A stretch of DNA of 16,192 nt, from assembly GCA_002708885.1 (NCBI GenBank), contig PAPL01000072.1, forward strand, positions 10,555 to 26,746. The letters run 5' to 3'. Made by a program: the position numbers and the translations under genes. The notes below the pieces were generated by a model. That model did not search any database, was not told the DNA's origin, and was given only the letters and a program-made list of their open reading frames with translations. The DNA is from Verrucomicrobiales bacterium. Its GTDB lineage: Bacteria > Verrucomicrobiota > Verrucomicrobiia > Verrucomicrobiales > DEV007. Shown piece after piece: positions 7,216 through 15,723 of this stretch (the stretch's first letter is position 1; every line of letters begins with the position of its first letter).

Positions 7216-8784
7216 ATGGCCTCTGATTCTGATCGCAACGAAAGAATGGAAAAAATTGTCAGTCTCTGTAAGCGGCGCGGCTTCATATTCCAGTCCGCTG
7301 AAATGTATGGGGGCATGAACGGTTGCTGGGACTATGGCCCTCTCGGTGCCGAACTGAAGCGTAACCTCAAGGATTATTGGTGGAAGAAGAACGTGACGGA
7401 GAGGGAGGATATTGTCGGTATGGATGGATCCATTCTTACTCATCAGGACGTCCTTAAGGCCTCTGGTCATGTGGGTGGATTTTCCGACCCGATGTCTGAT
7501 TGCCTCTTATCAAAGGCAAGGTTAAGAGCCGACCAGGTCCCTGAACAGTCCGGTGTCGCTGTCTGGTATTCGGGAGCAAAGCATGAATCAACTGGTTGGT
7601 CCACTGACACTGAATTTGCCGTCCTCGTTCCCGAGGATAAGGACCCTGACTCGGCGAAGAAGACGGCGCGTCAGTTTTACGGTTCCAGAATGCCTGATAA
7701 GAAAATTTCACCTAAGGAGTTAGAACTCATTGAGGAGAAACGTGAAGAGCTCGATTCGACGACTCAATTTAATCCTGCAAACGGATCCTTATTGACGGAG
7801 CCCCGTGAATTCAATCTTATGTTTCAGACCAGTGTCGGTGCTTCGAGTGATGAGGGTTCCGTTGCGTACCTGAGGCCAGAGACTGCGCAGTCCATTTTTG
7901 TGCAATTTAAGAACATCCTTGAAACGTCCAGGCAGAAGCTTCCTTTTGGAATTGCCCAGATCGGGAAAGCTTTCCGTAATGAAATTAATCCGCGTAATTT
8001 CACTTTCAGATCCCGCGAATTCGAGCAGATGGAAATTGAGTTCTTTTGCCGTGGTGAGGATGGCCTTCGTCTGACTGATGAATGGCTTGAGAAAAGAATA
8101 GAGTTTTATGGAGAGATAGGAATACCGCGTGACAAGTTGCATGTCCTTGATGTGCCAGACGGTGAGAGGGCCCATTATTCGAGTAAGACCTATGATATTG
8201 AGTATGACTTTCCATTCGGGATTCAGGAACTCGAAGGAGTTGCTTACCGGACCGACTATGATTTAAAGAAGCACGGCGAGGCGAGTGGTAAACCCATCGA
8301 ATACTTTGATGAACAAACCAAAGAAAAGCTCATTCCGCATGTCGTTGAACCGAGCGCTGGTTGTGACAGGACTGTACTGGCCATAATATGTGAAGCCTTT
8401 GATGAGGAGACCGTCACTAATGATAAGGGCAAGGAAGAGACTAGGACAGTCATGCGTTTTGATCCGAAAATGGCACCAATTAAGTGCGGAATCTTTCCTC
8501 TGTTGAAGAATAAACCCGAACTTGTTAAGAAGGCCAAGGAGGTCAAAGAACTACTTCTGCCATCTATGAATGTTTTCTATGATGAGGCCGGGGCCGTTGG
8601 TAGGCGTTACCGTCGTCAGGACGAGGTAGGAACTCCTTTTTGTGTGACCATTGACTTTGATACTTTAGGAGAGGATGGGTCCGATCTTGAAGGTACCGTC
8701 ACGGTCAGGGAAAGGGATTCAATGGAACAGGAGAGGGTGCCGATAGAAGAGCTACCCACTTATCTTCTGCAAAGACTTGTCTGA
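7216..8784 (+). CDS. glyS: Glycine--tRNA ligase, homodimeric class II type
   Basis: GlyRS charges tRNA-Gly with glycine in the cytoplasm. The 522 residues are the single-chain alpha2 form, not the alpha/beta form of many proteobacteria. Near the N-terminus, RRGFIFQSAEMYGGMNGCWDYGP at about 20-42 is in the characteristic form (class II motif 1 region). YLRPETAQSIFVQF (218-231), motif 2 FRNEINPRNFTFRSREFEQ (253-271) and motif 3 EPSAGCDRTVLAI (378-390) form the ATP/glycine site. The anticodon-binding domain begins near APIKCGIFPLL (420-430) and includes YDEAGAVGRRYRRQDEVGTP (455-474). Length and motifs are complete. The ATG at 7216 precedes the family start region by a normal 20 residues; no Shine-Dalgarno is visible. 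A hairpin follows three bases after the stop. Confidence 0.97.
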   Translation: MASDSDRNERMEKIVSLCKRRGFIFQSAEMYGGMNGCWDYGPLGAELKRNLKDYWWKKNVTEREDIVGMDGSILTHQDVLKASGHVGGFSDPMSDCLLSKARLRADQVPEQSGVAVWYSGAKHESTGWSTDTEFAVLVPEDKDPDSAKKTARQFYGSRMPDKKISPKELELIEEKREELDSTTQFNPANGSLLTEPREFNLMFQTSVGASSDEGSVAYLRPETAQSIFVQFKNILETSRQKLPFGIAQIGKAFRNEINPRNFTFRSREFEQMEIEFFCRGEDGLRLTDEWLEKRIEFYGEIGIPRDKLHVLDVPDGERAHYSSKTYDIEYDFPFGIQELEGVAYRTDYDLKKHGEASGKPIEYFDEQTKEKLIPHVVEPSAGCDRTVLAIICEAFDEETVTNDKGKEETRTVMRFDPKMAPIKCGIFPLLKNKPELVKKAKEVKELLLPSMNVFYDEAGAVGRRYRRQDEVGTPFCVTIDFDTLGEDGSDLEGTVTVRERDSMEQERVPIEELPTYLLQRLV

Positions 8785-8787
8785 ATC

Positions 8788-8812
8788 ACCGGGTTCCCGG
8801 TTTAAGTTTGTC
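8788..8812 (+). terminator. Probable short rho-independent terminator after glyS
   Basis: ACCGGG-TT-CCCGGT at 8788-8801 is a perfect inverted repeat (in practice a five-base-pair GC-rich stem with a four-base GTTC loop), starting three bases after the glyS stop and followed by a T-rich run (TTAAGTTTGTCT). The stem is short and the T-run interrupted, so termination may be partial. It separates glyS from the giant gene on the same strand. Confidence 0.45.
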
Positions 8813-8886
8813 TAACTCCCTCTGTTTAAATGATTGATGAGAGGGCGGGTTTCATTTATTATCCTTCTAAAATAAGCCACTCTTAA

Positions 8887-11800
8887 ATGAAAATTTTGGT
8901 TCCTTTTATTGCTTTGTCATTGGCGTTGCACCTCAATACCTCAGCACAGCAATTAATCGGAATAACATCACCAGACGATGAATTTAACGATTCAGGCGGT
9001 GTAGGTGAGCTTCAAGTTTCTGCTTATCCAAATCTTAGATGGAAAGCTGAGAGCACTGTGCCTTGGATTAATCTAACAGATAAAGAATGGAAACAAGGTA
9101 GCAATACTCTAACTTACTCCATTGAATCCAATCAAACGAGCGACTTACGAATCGGTAACATCAAAATCATCCAGGAACCATTTGAATATGAATGGGAAGA
9201 ACCATCGACTATTGCCGATGATGTAAGACTTGGATCCGCTGAAATTTATGCTCTTCCCAGAAACGGTGCTATTTATATAAGTTATGGCACAGAGGAAAGT
9301 ACTCTTCCTGCAAGAGGGAAATTAAAATTCTTGTATCGTTTTCAAGATTCCAATGAATGGGGTTCCATGGTGGTAGACCCACTTTGCCATGCGTCAAGCT
9401 CTTCAATGGGAAGCATTGAGATTAAACCCGGCAAAAGCTTTATAGCTATAGCATACAATGATGATATTAATAATATGCTAAAGTTGGCATATTATGATGG
9501 CGATACAGGCATATGGAATAGAGAAGAGATTGACAAAGGAAAATTTCAATCAGTTTCATATCATAATTATTATGATCGGCCATCAATTGCTTACCACAGT
9601 GTAGCTACCGGAGATTTGAAATTTGCTATTAGAGAGGTAGATCCCATTTCCGGAAATGCACAGTGGTCAGTTGAAACAGTAGATTCAATAGGTGATTATG
9701 ACTACCGCACAAAATTTTTAGAATTAAAATATCCACATACCCCTAATGAGGGACCTGCAATTGTCTATCACGATAGGAATCAAAAGGAAATCAAATATGC
9801 AACGTTAAATGAAAACAACCAATGGATAATTGAAACTGTCGCATCAAATTATGGAGACGGTGTCACCTCTCCCTGTTTGAGATTTGATCCGATACTAGGA
9901 CATGCTGCAATATCACTCTATGGCGGTAAAGATGGAAATTTCAAACTAGAATATCACCATCTTGATAAGGGCATATGGAAAAAAGAAACAGTTGATGTCC
10001 TGACCGGCACTTTAAGATATGCATCGCGCACAAAATTAATTTTTGACTCATCCGGATATCCACACATCGCTTATCAGGCTCTGGATGAAGAAAAAAATGG
10101 CATTACTAAATATGCTCATTTTAATGGTAACGAATGGATAATTAACCAGATAGAGGGAGTAGATTCGGGCAACAATATATCAACAGATAGATCTTGGAGT
10201 TTGATTGATGGCACTAATTTAGACGCCGGAATACATGACAGTTTTGAAAGACCTAATCTAATCTTTACTCAAGGTGCTAATGGGCAAAAAGCTAGTTTAA
10301 AATTAATGCAAGCCAACAAACGGAAAATAATCGGGAATATTTTAGATGCTGGATCTGAAATCTCTTATCTAATTCCTGAGAATGACTCACTTGGTAATGA
10401 ATGGACGAAACCAAGCTCTATGTTTGATGACTCAACTTGGAAAAAAGCAGTCCAACCAGTTGGTTTTGAAACCGCCGGAGGCGATTTGGAACCACTGATC
10501 AAAACAAATATCTCAGAGGAGATGAAAACTAAAAATGCGAGCGGATATTTTCGCTTTCCATTCGAATGGGACTCAAACAAAAGTGAACTGCAATTATCAA
10601 TACTTTCAGATGATGGATACATCGCCTACTTGAACGGCATTGAAATCTCAAAATTCAACGCTCCTGAAATTATCAATTTCGATTCTAGGGCGTCATCAAG
10701 TCGAAACGATGATGATGTAATTGAGAACAGGGTAATTGTTGATTTAACTCCATTTCTTGATCACTTAATTGAAGGACAAAATGTAATTGCTATTCAAGCG
10801 ATGCATACGCACAAATCCGCTGGTGATTTTATCATAGGGATTGAACTTAAGGGAAAGGTTTTAGAGGTTAGTCCAGTTCAGTTGTCAATATCCCAAAACC
10901 CTAAAGCAACTGGACCAATTGATTCTGATAATGATGGCTTTACCAATGATGAAGAGATCAAATATGGCAGCAATCCTTTTGGTGAAAATAGCTTTCCTAT
11001 CACGATAAATCCCACTCAAAAAAATATTGATTCCTTAGGAGAAACTCAAACTTTAACGATCACTGCATCAAACAACACAAATTGGAACGCAAAAAGTTCA
11101 TCGCCATGGATCAAGATTATTGAAGGATCCCAAACCTCGGGCAATGGAAATATTAATTACGCTGTTAATCGAAATACGGAAAATAAATCCAGAAAAGGAT
11201 ATATAAAAATAACTGAATCAGAATCAGAGCAAAAATGGATCACTACAACCATTGACAACCTCGGAACGCTTCCGGATGGCGCCCGTCTGGCCACCTCCTT
11301 AGGTCACAATAACCTAGGGTTACCTGCAATTGCATATTTTGACTATGGAGAACAAGCTATTAAATACTCTCAGTATGACGGTAATAGATGGAGTATAGAG
11401 AAAGTTGACACCATAGGCCGAACTGAACGTTATTTTACGATATCTTTAAGCCACAGTCCCAGCGATGAACCCGCCATTGCCTATTTTGATAATAATTCGT
11501 TAGATTTGATGTACGCAACTCGAACAGAGGGCGTATGGAATGTAGAAAAAATAACATCAAACTCCTCTTTTTTATCTGTTGCAAATTACTACACCCCTTC
11601 TCTTGCACACTACTCGGATGGTAGCCCAATCATTGCTTATCATGACATTTCTGCTTTACCAATCACCTCTTTAAATGTTGCTGAAAAGAAAAATAATGAC
11701 TGGCAAATTAGCATTATAGATCGCGGGCAAAGTGATAGCACTGGAGCTTACACGTCATTGGACTTGGATCCATCAGGTAACCCTGGAATCGCATATTTTT

Positions 11801-14112
11801 ATAATAAGGATTACAATCTCAGGTTCGCAAAAAGGGAAAGCAACTCATGGAAAATTCAAACTGCTGACAGCGAAAGACAAACAGGAGTATATAACTCTCT
11901 AGACTTTAAGCCTGATGGAAGCCCTGCAATTTCCTATAAAGATTATGGAACGAATAGCGATTTAAGGTACGCAGTCTATCAGAACAATAATTGGGATATT
12001 CAAACTGTAGATAATCAAAATTCTGTCGGCGCCTATTCATCACTTAATCATAACAGTCTAGGCTTTCCGTCGATCTCATATAGGGACTCAACAAATCAAA
12101 ATTTAAAGTGTGCGGTATATAATGGTGAAAAGTGGAATATTTATAATGTCGACAGTGCTGGCGATGTAGGCCGATTCACATCGTTAAAGTTTGCTAGAAA
12201 TGACGCTATCCATATTTCATATATTTCACACACTGATGGGAGTCTGAGATTTGCAGAATTTAAACCTAACAGAACAGTATATCATCTCATTGAACAGGCT
12301 TCTGTAAACCCAGAACTGGACAGCGATGGTGATGGTCTTAGGGATATAGTCGAAACTAATACAGGTGTTTTTGAATCAATGGAGGACACGGGAACTGATC
12401 CATTTAAAGCAGATACTGATGGTGATGGCATATCTGATTCTTGGGAATTGGGACTGGATAGATTTTCATTAGTGATAGGCCCAAAAACTTGGACAGAAGC
12501 CTTTGATCATGCTGTTGCAAAAGGAAAGAACCTAGCCACATTCACCACCGAATACGAAATGGATAATGCTTTAAGCTCGATCAGTCTTGAGCTTTTGGAT
12601 AATTTCAGAGGTATCTGGATCGGTGCAACTGACTCTACTGAGGAAGGTAAGTGGATGTGGGTAACAGGAGAAGAATTAAAACTTAACAGATGGGCACAAA
12701 ACCAGCCTGACAATTTTCTTGAAGCCGATGCCGCAGAAATCGGAGCAGGATTTAGCAGTGCTCCAGGCAAACTCTTTGATATTCCAAAGACAGTTTCCCG
12801 GGATGCGTACCTTCTTGAGACAGGTTACCCGTCGGACCCCCACAACCCCGACACCGATGGTGACGGCTTTACAGATGGTGATGAATTTCTAGCAGCATCA
12901 AGGCCTGATGATGCAAACGATAAACCTAATCCATCCCCTATCCTTGAAGATATAGTTCTTTCAGTTGCAGAAAATGGAACCAATAAACAGTTAACCACAT
13001 TAAATCCAAGTCACCCTAATGATGACCAGGTTACTATTAGTATAGTCATCAACCCGGACCCTAATGGTAACGGGATAGCCGCTTTCACTCTAGTGGACAA
13101 TAATGTTCAGATGAATGATCCATATGATTTTGATCATGAATTGCAATCAAATATAGAATTAACGTTGAGCGCAAAGAGTCAGAACTCAATCCCAACCATT
13201 GCAACGATCACTGTAGAAATAATCGATGATCGTAATGAGGATTTTGATGGTGATGGCCTTACCGAAGCAGAGGAAGAAGATGACTATCAAACAAGTGACT
13301 TATTAGCGGATTCAGATGGGGACGGTTTAATGGACAGTTATGAACTGGGAGTCGATAGATTTGAAATTATTAAGGGTTCTTTTAAATGGAACGCCGCAGT
13401 CAATAATGCTTCAACAAGAGGTGGCCACCTGGCAACTTTTGAAACTCAGGTCGAATGGGAGTCAGCCGTAAAGTCATTTGGCCCAAAACCATTCGATGAT
13501 TTTTCCGGTATCTGGATCGGACTCGTTAATAAAGATGAGTGGAGGTGGATAAACGAAAATCCAATAAGCTTTGATAAATGGGCTCAAAGAGAACCTAGAA
13601 ATTATGACAAAGCAATCCTCGTTGGTGAAAGGGCCAGAGGACGAACTGCCGGTTTGTGGTATGCTCAAAGAAATACCAGCAATGCAGATGGTTACGTCTT
13701 GGAAATAGGATACCCCACAAACCCGGCAGTTGCCGATACAGATGGTGACGGAGTGAACGACAAGGAGGAATCCGACTCTGGAACCAACCCGCTCATTCCT
13801 GATGAAAATTTCATTGGTGATACAGACCAGGACGGTTGGAAGGATGAGGTTGAGGTTCTGTTCGGAAGTTCACCGGATAATGCGAAGAGTGTTCCTGCTT
13901 TCAAACTGAAGGTGAATGTGCTGGAAGGTAATCAGATAGAGTTGCTCTTCCCGGGCGAGAAGGGAGTAAGCTATTCTGTGCAGACTTCAGATGATATGAA
14001 GACATGGCTTTCACTTGAGAAAATGATCATAGGGCAAGGAGATACCGTTAAGGAAATATTTTCTATTTCGCGGGACAATTCCGGATACTACTGGAGAGTG
14101 AGAAAAGAATAA
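8887..14112 (+). CDS. Giant secreted protein: two BACON + seven-bladed propeller units, TSP3 and C-type lectin modules
   Basis: The 1741 residues begin with a signal peptide (1-21, cut near NTSA/QQ). Domains by eye: BACON-like 22-97; propeller one 101-478; a galactose-binding-like module 480-656 (WKKAVQPVGFE, LSILSDDGYIAYLNG, GQNVIAIQAMH); a TSP3 calcium repeat 679-697; a second BACON 703-778; propeller two 784-1134; TSP3 1144-1190; C-type-lectin-like 1191-1314; TSP3 1316-1340; cadherin-like 1350-1447; TSP3 1451-1490; lectin-like 1491-1611; TSP3 1612-1665; and a C-terminal domain 1668-1741 with YSVQTSDDMKTWLSLEKM. No PEP-CTERM, LPxTG or membrane helix is present, so it is released or held by ligand binding. 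Only three Cys occur (167, 330, 1075). It probably binds carbohydrate at or outside the cell surface; no catalytic site is evident. The gene is more AT-rich than its neighbours. TAA directly precedes the ATG, and no Shine-Dalgarno is seen. Confidence 0.85.
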   Translation: MKILVPFIALSLALHLNTSAQQLIGITSPDDEFNDSGGVGELQVSAYPNLRWKAESTVPWINLTDKEWKQGSNTLTYSIESNQTSDLRIGNIKIIQEPFEYEWEEPSTIADDVRLGSAEIYALPRNGAIYISYGTEESTLPARGKLKFLYRFQDSNEWGSMVVDPLCHASSSSMGSIEIKPGKSFIAIAYNDDINNMLKLAYYDGDTGIWNREEIDKGKFQSVSYHNYYDRPSIAYHSVATGDLKFAIREVDPISGNAQWSVETVDSIGDYDYRTKFLELKYPHTPNEGPAIVYHDRNQKEIKYATLNENNQWIIETVASNYGDGVTSPCLRFDPILGHAAISLYGGKDGNFKLEYHHLDKGIWKKETVDVLTGTLRYASRTKLIFDSSGYPHIAYQALDEEKNGITKYAHFNGNEWIINQIEGVDSGNNISTDRSWSLIDGTNLDAGIHDSFERPNLIFTQGANGQKASLKLMQANKRKIIGNILDAGSEISYLIPENDSLGNEWTKPSSMFDDSTWKKAVQPVGFETAGGDLEPLIKTNISEEMKTKNASGYFRFPFEWDSNKSELQLSILSDDGYIAYLNGIEISKFNAPEIINFDSRASSSRNDDDVIENRVIVDLTPFLDHLIEGQNVIAIQAMHTHKSAGDFIIGIELKGKVLEVSPVQLSISQNPKATGPIDSDNDGFTNDEEIKYGSNPFGENSFPITINPTQKNIDSLGETQTLTITASNNTNWNAKSSSPWIKIIEGSQTSGNGNINYAVNRNTENKSRKGYIKITESESEQKWITTTIDNLGTLPDGARLATSLGHNNLGLPAIAYFDYGEQAIKYSQYDGNRWSIEKVDTIGRTERYFTISLSHSPSDEPAIAYFDNNSLDLMYATRTEGVWNVEKITSNSSFLSVANYYTPSLAHYSDGSPIIAYHDISALPITSLNVAEKKNNDWQISIIDRGQSDSTGAYTSLDLDPSGNPGIAYFYNKDYNLRFAKRESNSWKIQTADSERQTGVYNSLDFKPDGSPAISYKDYGTNSDLRYAVYQNNNWDIQTVDNQNSVGAYSSLNHNSLGFPSISYRDSTNQNLKCAVYNGEKWNIYNVDSAGDVGRFTSLKFARNDAIHISYISHTDGSLRFAEFKPNRTVYHLIEQASVNPELDSDGDGLRDIVETNTGVFESMEDTGTDPFKADTDGDGISDSWELGLDRFSLVIGPKTWTEAFDHAVAKGKNLATFTTEYEMDNALSSISLELLDNFRGIWIGATDSTEEGKWMWVTGEELKLNRWAQNQPDNFLEADAAEIGAGFSSAPGKLFDIPKTVSRDAYLLETGYPSDPHNPDTDGDGFTDGDEFLAASRPDDANDKPNPSPILEDIVLSVAENGTNKQLTTLNPSHPNDDQVTISIVINPDPNGNGIAAFTLVDNNVQMNDPYDFDHELQSNIELTLSAKSQNSIPTIATITVEIIDDRNEDFDGDGLTEAEEEDDYQTSDLLADSDGDGLMDSYELGVDRFEIIKGSFKWNAAVNNASTRGGHLATFETQVEWESAVKSFGPKPFDDFSGIWIGLVNKDEWRWINENPISFDKWAQREPRNYDKAILVGERARGRTAGLWYAQRNTSNADGYVLEIGYPTNPAVADTDGDGVNDKEESDSGTNPLIPDENFIGDTDQDGWKDEVEVLFGSSPDNAKSVPAFKLKVNVLEGNQIELLFPGEKGVSYSVQTSDDMKTWLSLEKMIIGQGDTVKEIFSISRDNSGYYWRVRKE
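9187..10320 (+). repeat. Propeller one: seven degenerate ~50-residue blade repeats
   Basis: Residues 101-478 of the giant protein can be divided into seven units ending in a Trp-containing strand (near 158, 210, 260, 313, 364, 417, 478). Each contains a [IV]-[SA]-[YL]-x core followed by a L-K-[YFL]-A type strand, for example SIAYHSVATGDLKFA and HIAYQALDEEKNGITKYA. Seven units would close a seven-bladed beta-propeller. Blade limits are approximate and by eye. Confidence 0.6.
10324..10854 (+). other. Galactose-binding-like module encoded inside the giant gene
   Basis: Residues 480-656 match a beta-sandwich module frequent in verrucomicrobial and planctomycete secreted proteins: an EWTKPSSMFDDSTWKKA start, VGFETAGGDLEPLIKTNI, YFRFPFEW, LQLSILSDDGYIAYLNGIEI, and a closing GQNVIAIQAMH and GDFIIGIELKG. 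It is likely a carbohydrate- or surface-binding domain. It follows propeller one only; propeller two lacks an equivalent. Confidence 0.6.
11236..12288 (+). repeat. Propeller two: seven well-conserved ~50-residue blade repeats
   Basis: Residues 784-1134 hold seven clear repeats with the consensus V-D-x-x-G-x-x-G-x-Y-x-S-L-x-x-x-x-x-G-x-P-x-I-[AS]-Y-x-D, then L-x-[YF]-A and a W strand. Unit starts are near 784, 837, 887, 941, 991, 1039 and 1086. Repeats four to seven are the most alike (GAYTSLDLDPSGNPGIAY, GVYNSLDFKPDGSPAISY, GAYSSLNHNSLGFPSISY, GRFTSLKF). Confidence 0.7.
12412..12906 (+). repeat. First TSP3/C-type-lectin module of a tandem pair
   Basis: Residues 1176-1340: DTDGDGISDSWELGLDRF, then the lectin-like fold with FRGIWIGATDS, RWAQNQPDNF (QPD at 1273-1275), AYLLETGYPSDP and a closing DTDGDGFTDGDEF. 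The second module 299 residues later has the same plan. QPD is the calcium/galactose-type motif in classic C-type lectins, but the usual cysteines and the WND motif are absent here. Confidence 0.6.
13309..13788 (+). repeat. Second TSP3/C-type-lectin module of the tandem pair
   Basis: Residues 1475-1634: DSDGDGLMDSYELGVDRF, FSGIWIGLVN, KWAQREPRNY (EPR at 1569-1571 in place of EPN/QPD), GYVLEIGYPTNP and DTDGDGVNDKEES. It is a diverged copy of the first module, separated from it by a cadherin-like domain (residues 1350-1447). Confidence 0.6.
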
Positions 14113-14118
14113 CCACTA

Positions 14119-15723
14119 CTACTTTTTGAACTTCACATAGTCAGGTGGCATTTCACGGTTCGCTGTTGTTGTGGTGAGTGACTGAAGATAATTAGTGACT
14201 TTGAGTAGGCCCGCGTAATCGATCTTGTCCGGAGTGTCTGCCGGAGTGTGGTAATCATCATGTAGTCCTGTGAAGAGCGCCAGGATAGGGACCCCGGCAT
14301 TATAGAGTGGTGTCGAATCAGTTGGCAGGTTAGGATTTGCAGATTTCTCTATTTTCATTTCTGTTTCGACTGAATCGACGAGTGCGTCCCAGGATTGACT
14401 CGATCCGGTCCCATGTACGATGAGGGGCTTTTCTTCGAGTCGCCCGATCATATCCAAATTGAGATAAGCAGAAATCGATGGATAGATTTTATCTCCTTTA
14501 AGTTCTTTTTGTTTTTTTACGAAATGCTTTGAACCGAATAGCCCCATTTCCTCACCTGACCATGCCGCAAAGATGATGTCTCTTTTTAGATCGAGTTTGC
14601 CTTGCTTTTTAAGGTCAGTATAGAATTGAGCCAATTCCATGACTGCTGCAATTCCTGAAGCGTTATCATCTGCCCCAAAATGAATCAACGAGGTGTCCTT
14701 TCCCTTGGCGCGGGTCCCGCCTCTGGTCCCTAATCCTATGTGATCGATGTGTCCGCCGACCATGATGGCCTCTTCGGACCGGTTTTCTTTTACCTTGAGT
14801 CGTGCGATCACGTTACGGCCCTTGTCCTCTTTTTTATCCAAGCCTATTTGAGCGGAAATGCTGTAAGGAAGAGGGAATCCTTCTACCTTTTTTCCACTGT
14901 AGAAAGACTCAAAAATATCCTGAAAGGAACCGTTCTCTGTTCCTCCTAGTAATGAGCCGGCGAGTTCATCTGAAATAGTGATGGAAGGAAGTATTTCATT
15001 ATTACTTCCAACGTTCTGTGAGGGAGGTACAAGCATTTTACCGACTCCGGGATTCGGTCCCTTCATATAGATGATTCCTCTTGCCCCAAGTTTTTTGGCC
15101 TGCTGTGCTTTATTCACTAGCGGGCCGAACTTTTGAAGTTCCTTACGGTCCTTTGGGGATCCCCGGAAAACGAGGATCCATGCATCTTTTACATTAAGGT
15201 TTTCAAATGAATTATATTCCTTATCCTGTATTCCGAATCCTGCAAATACAGTGCGAGCAGATTTTATTTCACCGGAGACACTGAAATTGACCGGTAAATA
15301 GTGCTGCCCCGGTTTCATTGTTCGGACCAGACCTAGGGGCTCTTGTATTTGGATAGTGAGGTGATTTTCACTGTTCATCTCTTTTCCCGCATTGAAACCG
15401 AATTCCTGAAAGTAGGTCCCATCATTGCCGGCAGGTTCTAGGCCGAGCTCTTCAAAGAAACTCGCCAAGTACGCAGTTGCCATTCGTTCTCCCTTATCGC
15501 CAGTGCCTCGGCCCTCGTACTCTTCGGATGCTAACTTTTCAAGAAAGTTCTTCAAATCGTTTTGATTAATTGTAGCGGAGCTGGATTCTATCGCTGATTT
15601 GCCATGTTCCTTTGCCTTGGCTTCGGCTTCGGGAAAATCGGCTCCTGTACTTTGACAGATACTGAGGAGGATAGCAGTGAAGCAATGAGCTGTGAGGTGT
15701 TTTAAAGAAATTAGACGGGTCAT
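14119..15723 (-). CDS. Secreted M28 family metallopeptidase with PA-like insert
   Basis: This is an exported zinc aminopeptidase-type enzyme of 534 residues. The signal peptide covers about 1-28; LSIC at 20-23 is a poor lipobox, so secretion by signal peptidase I is preferred over lipoprotein attachment. An N-terminal helical part with EEYEGRGTGDKGERMATAYL (67-86) is typical of M28 proteins with a PA domain. The PA-like insert lies at about 155-290 (TVFAGFGIQDKEY, DAWILVFRGSP, KLGARGIIYM). The catalytic part carries two-zinc ligands in order: VGGHIDHIG (322-330, His325), GADDNASG (350-357, Asp352), WSGEEMG (388-394, with the Glu pair 391-392), NLDMIG (422-427, Asp424) and HDDYHTPADTPD (488-499, His492). 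The site looks complete. It probably cleaves N-terminal residues from peptides in the periplasm or outside. It converges on the giant gene with six bases between stops, and is divergent from the LamG gene. Confidence 0.92.
   Translation of the reverse strand: MTRLISLKHLTAHCFTAILLSICQSTGADFPEAEAKAKEHGKSAIESSSATINQNDLKNFLEKLASEEYEGRGTGDKGERMATAYLASFFEELGLEPAGNDGTYFQEFGFNAGKEMNSENHLTIQIQEPLGLVRTMKPGQHYLPVNFSVSGEIKSARTVFAGFGIQDKEYNSFENLNVKDAWILVFRGSPKDRKELQKFGPLVNKAQQAKKLGARGIIYMKGPNPGVGKMLVPPSQNVGSNNEILPSITISDELAGSLLGGTENGSFQDIFESFYSGKKVEGFPLPYSISAQIGLDKKEDKGRNVIARLKVKENRSEEAIMVGGHIDHIGLGTRGGTRAKGKDTSLIHFGADDNASGIAAVMELAQFYTDLKKQGKLDLKRDIIFAAWSGEEMGLFGSKHFVKKQKELKGDKIYPSISAYLNLDMIGRLEEKPLIVHGTGSSQSWDALVDSVETEMKIEKSANPNLPTDSTPLYNAGVPILALFTGLHDDYHTPADTPDKIDYAGLLKVTNYLQSLTTTTANREMPPDYVKFKK

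Noticed and set aside
7096..7470. Minus-strand open frame of 124 codons spanning the glyS start and the upstream spacer
   Set aside because: Overlaps the conserved N-terminus of glyS and the probable promoter region; no family resemblance.
7789..8215. Minus-strand open frames of 128 and 69 codons inside glyS
   Set aside because: Antisense to the most conserved catalytic part of glyS, with no recognisable motif.
8887..14112. Sialidase function for the propellers
   Set aside because: The repeats lack the S-x-D-x-G-x-T-W Asp-box and no catalytic Arg triad/Tyr pattern could be traced.
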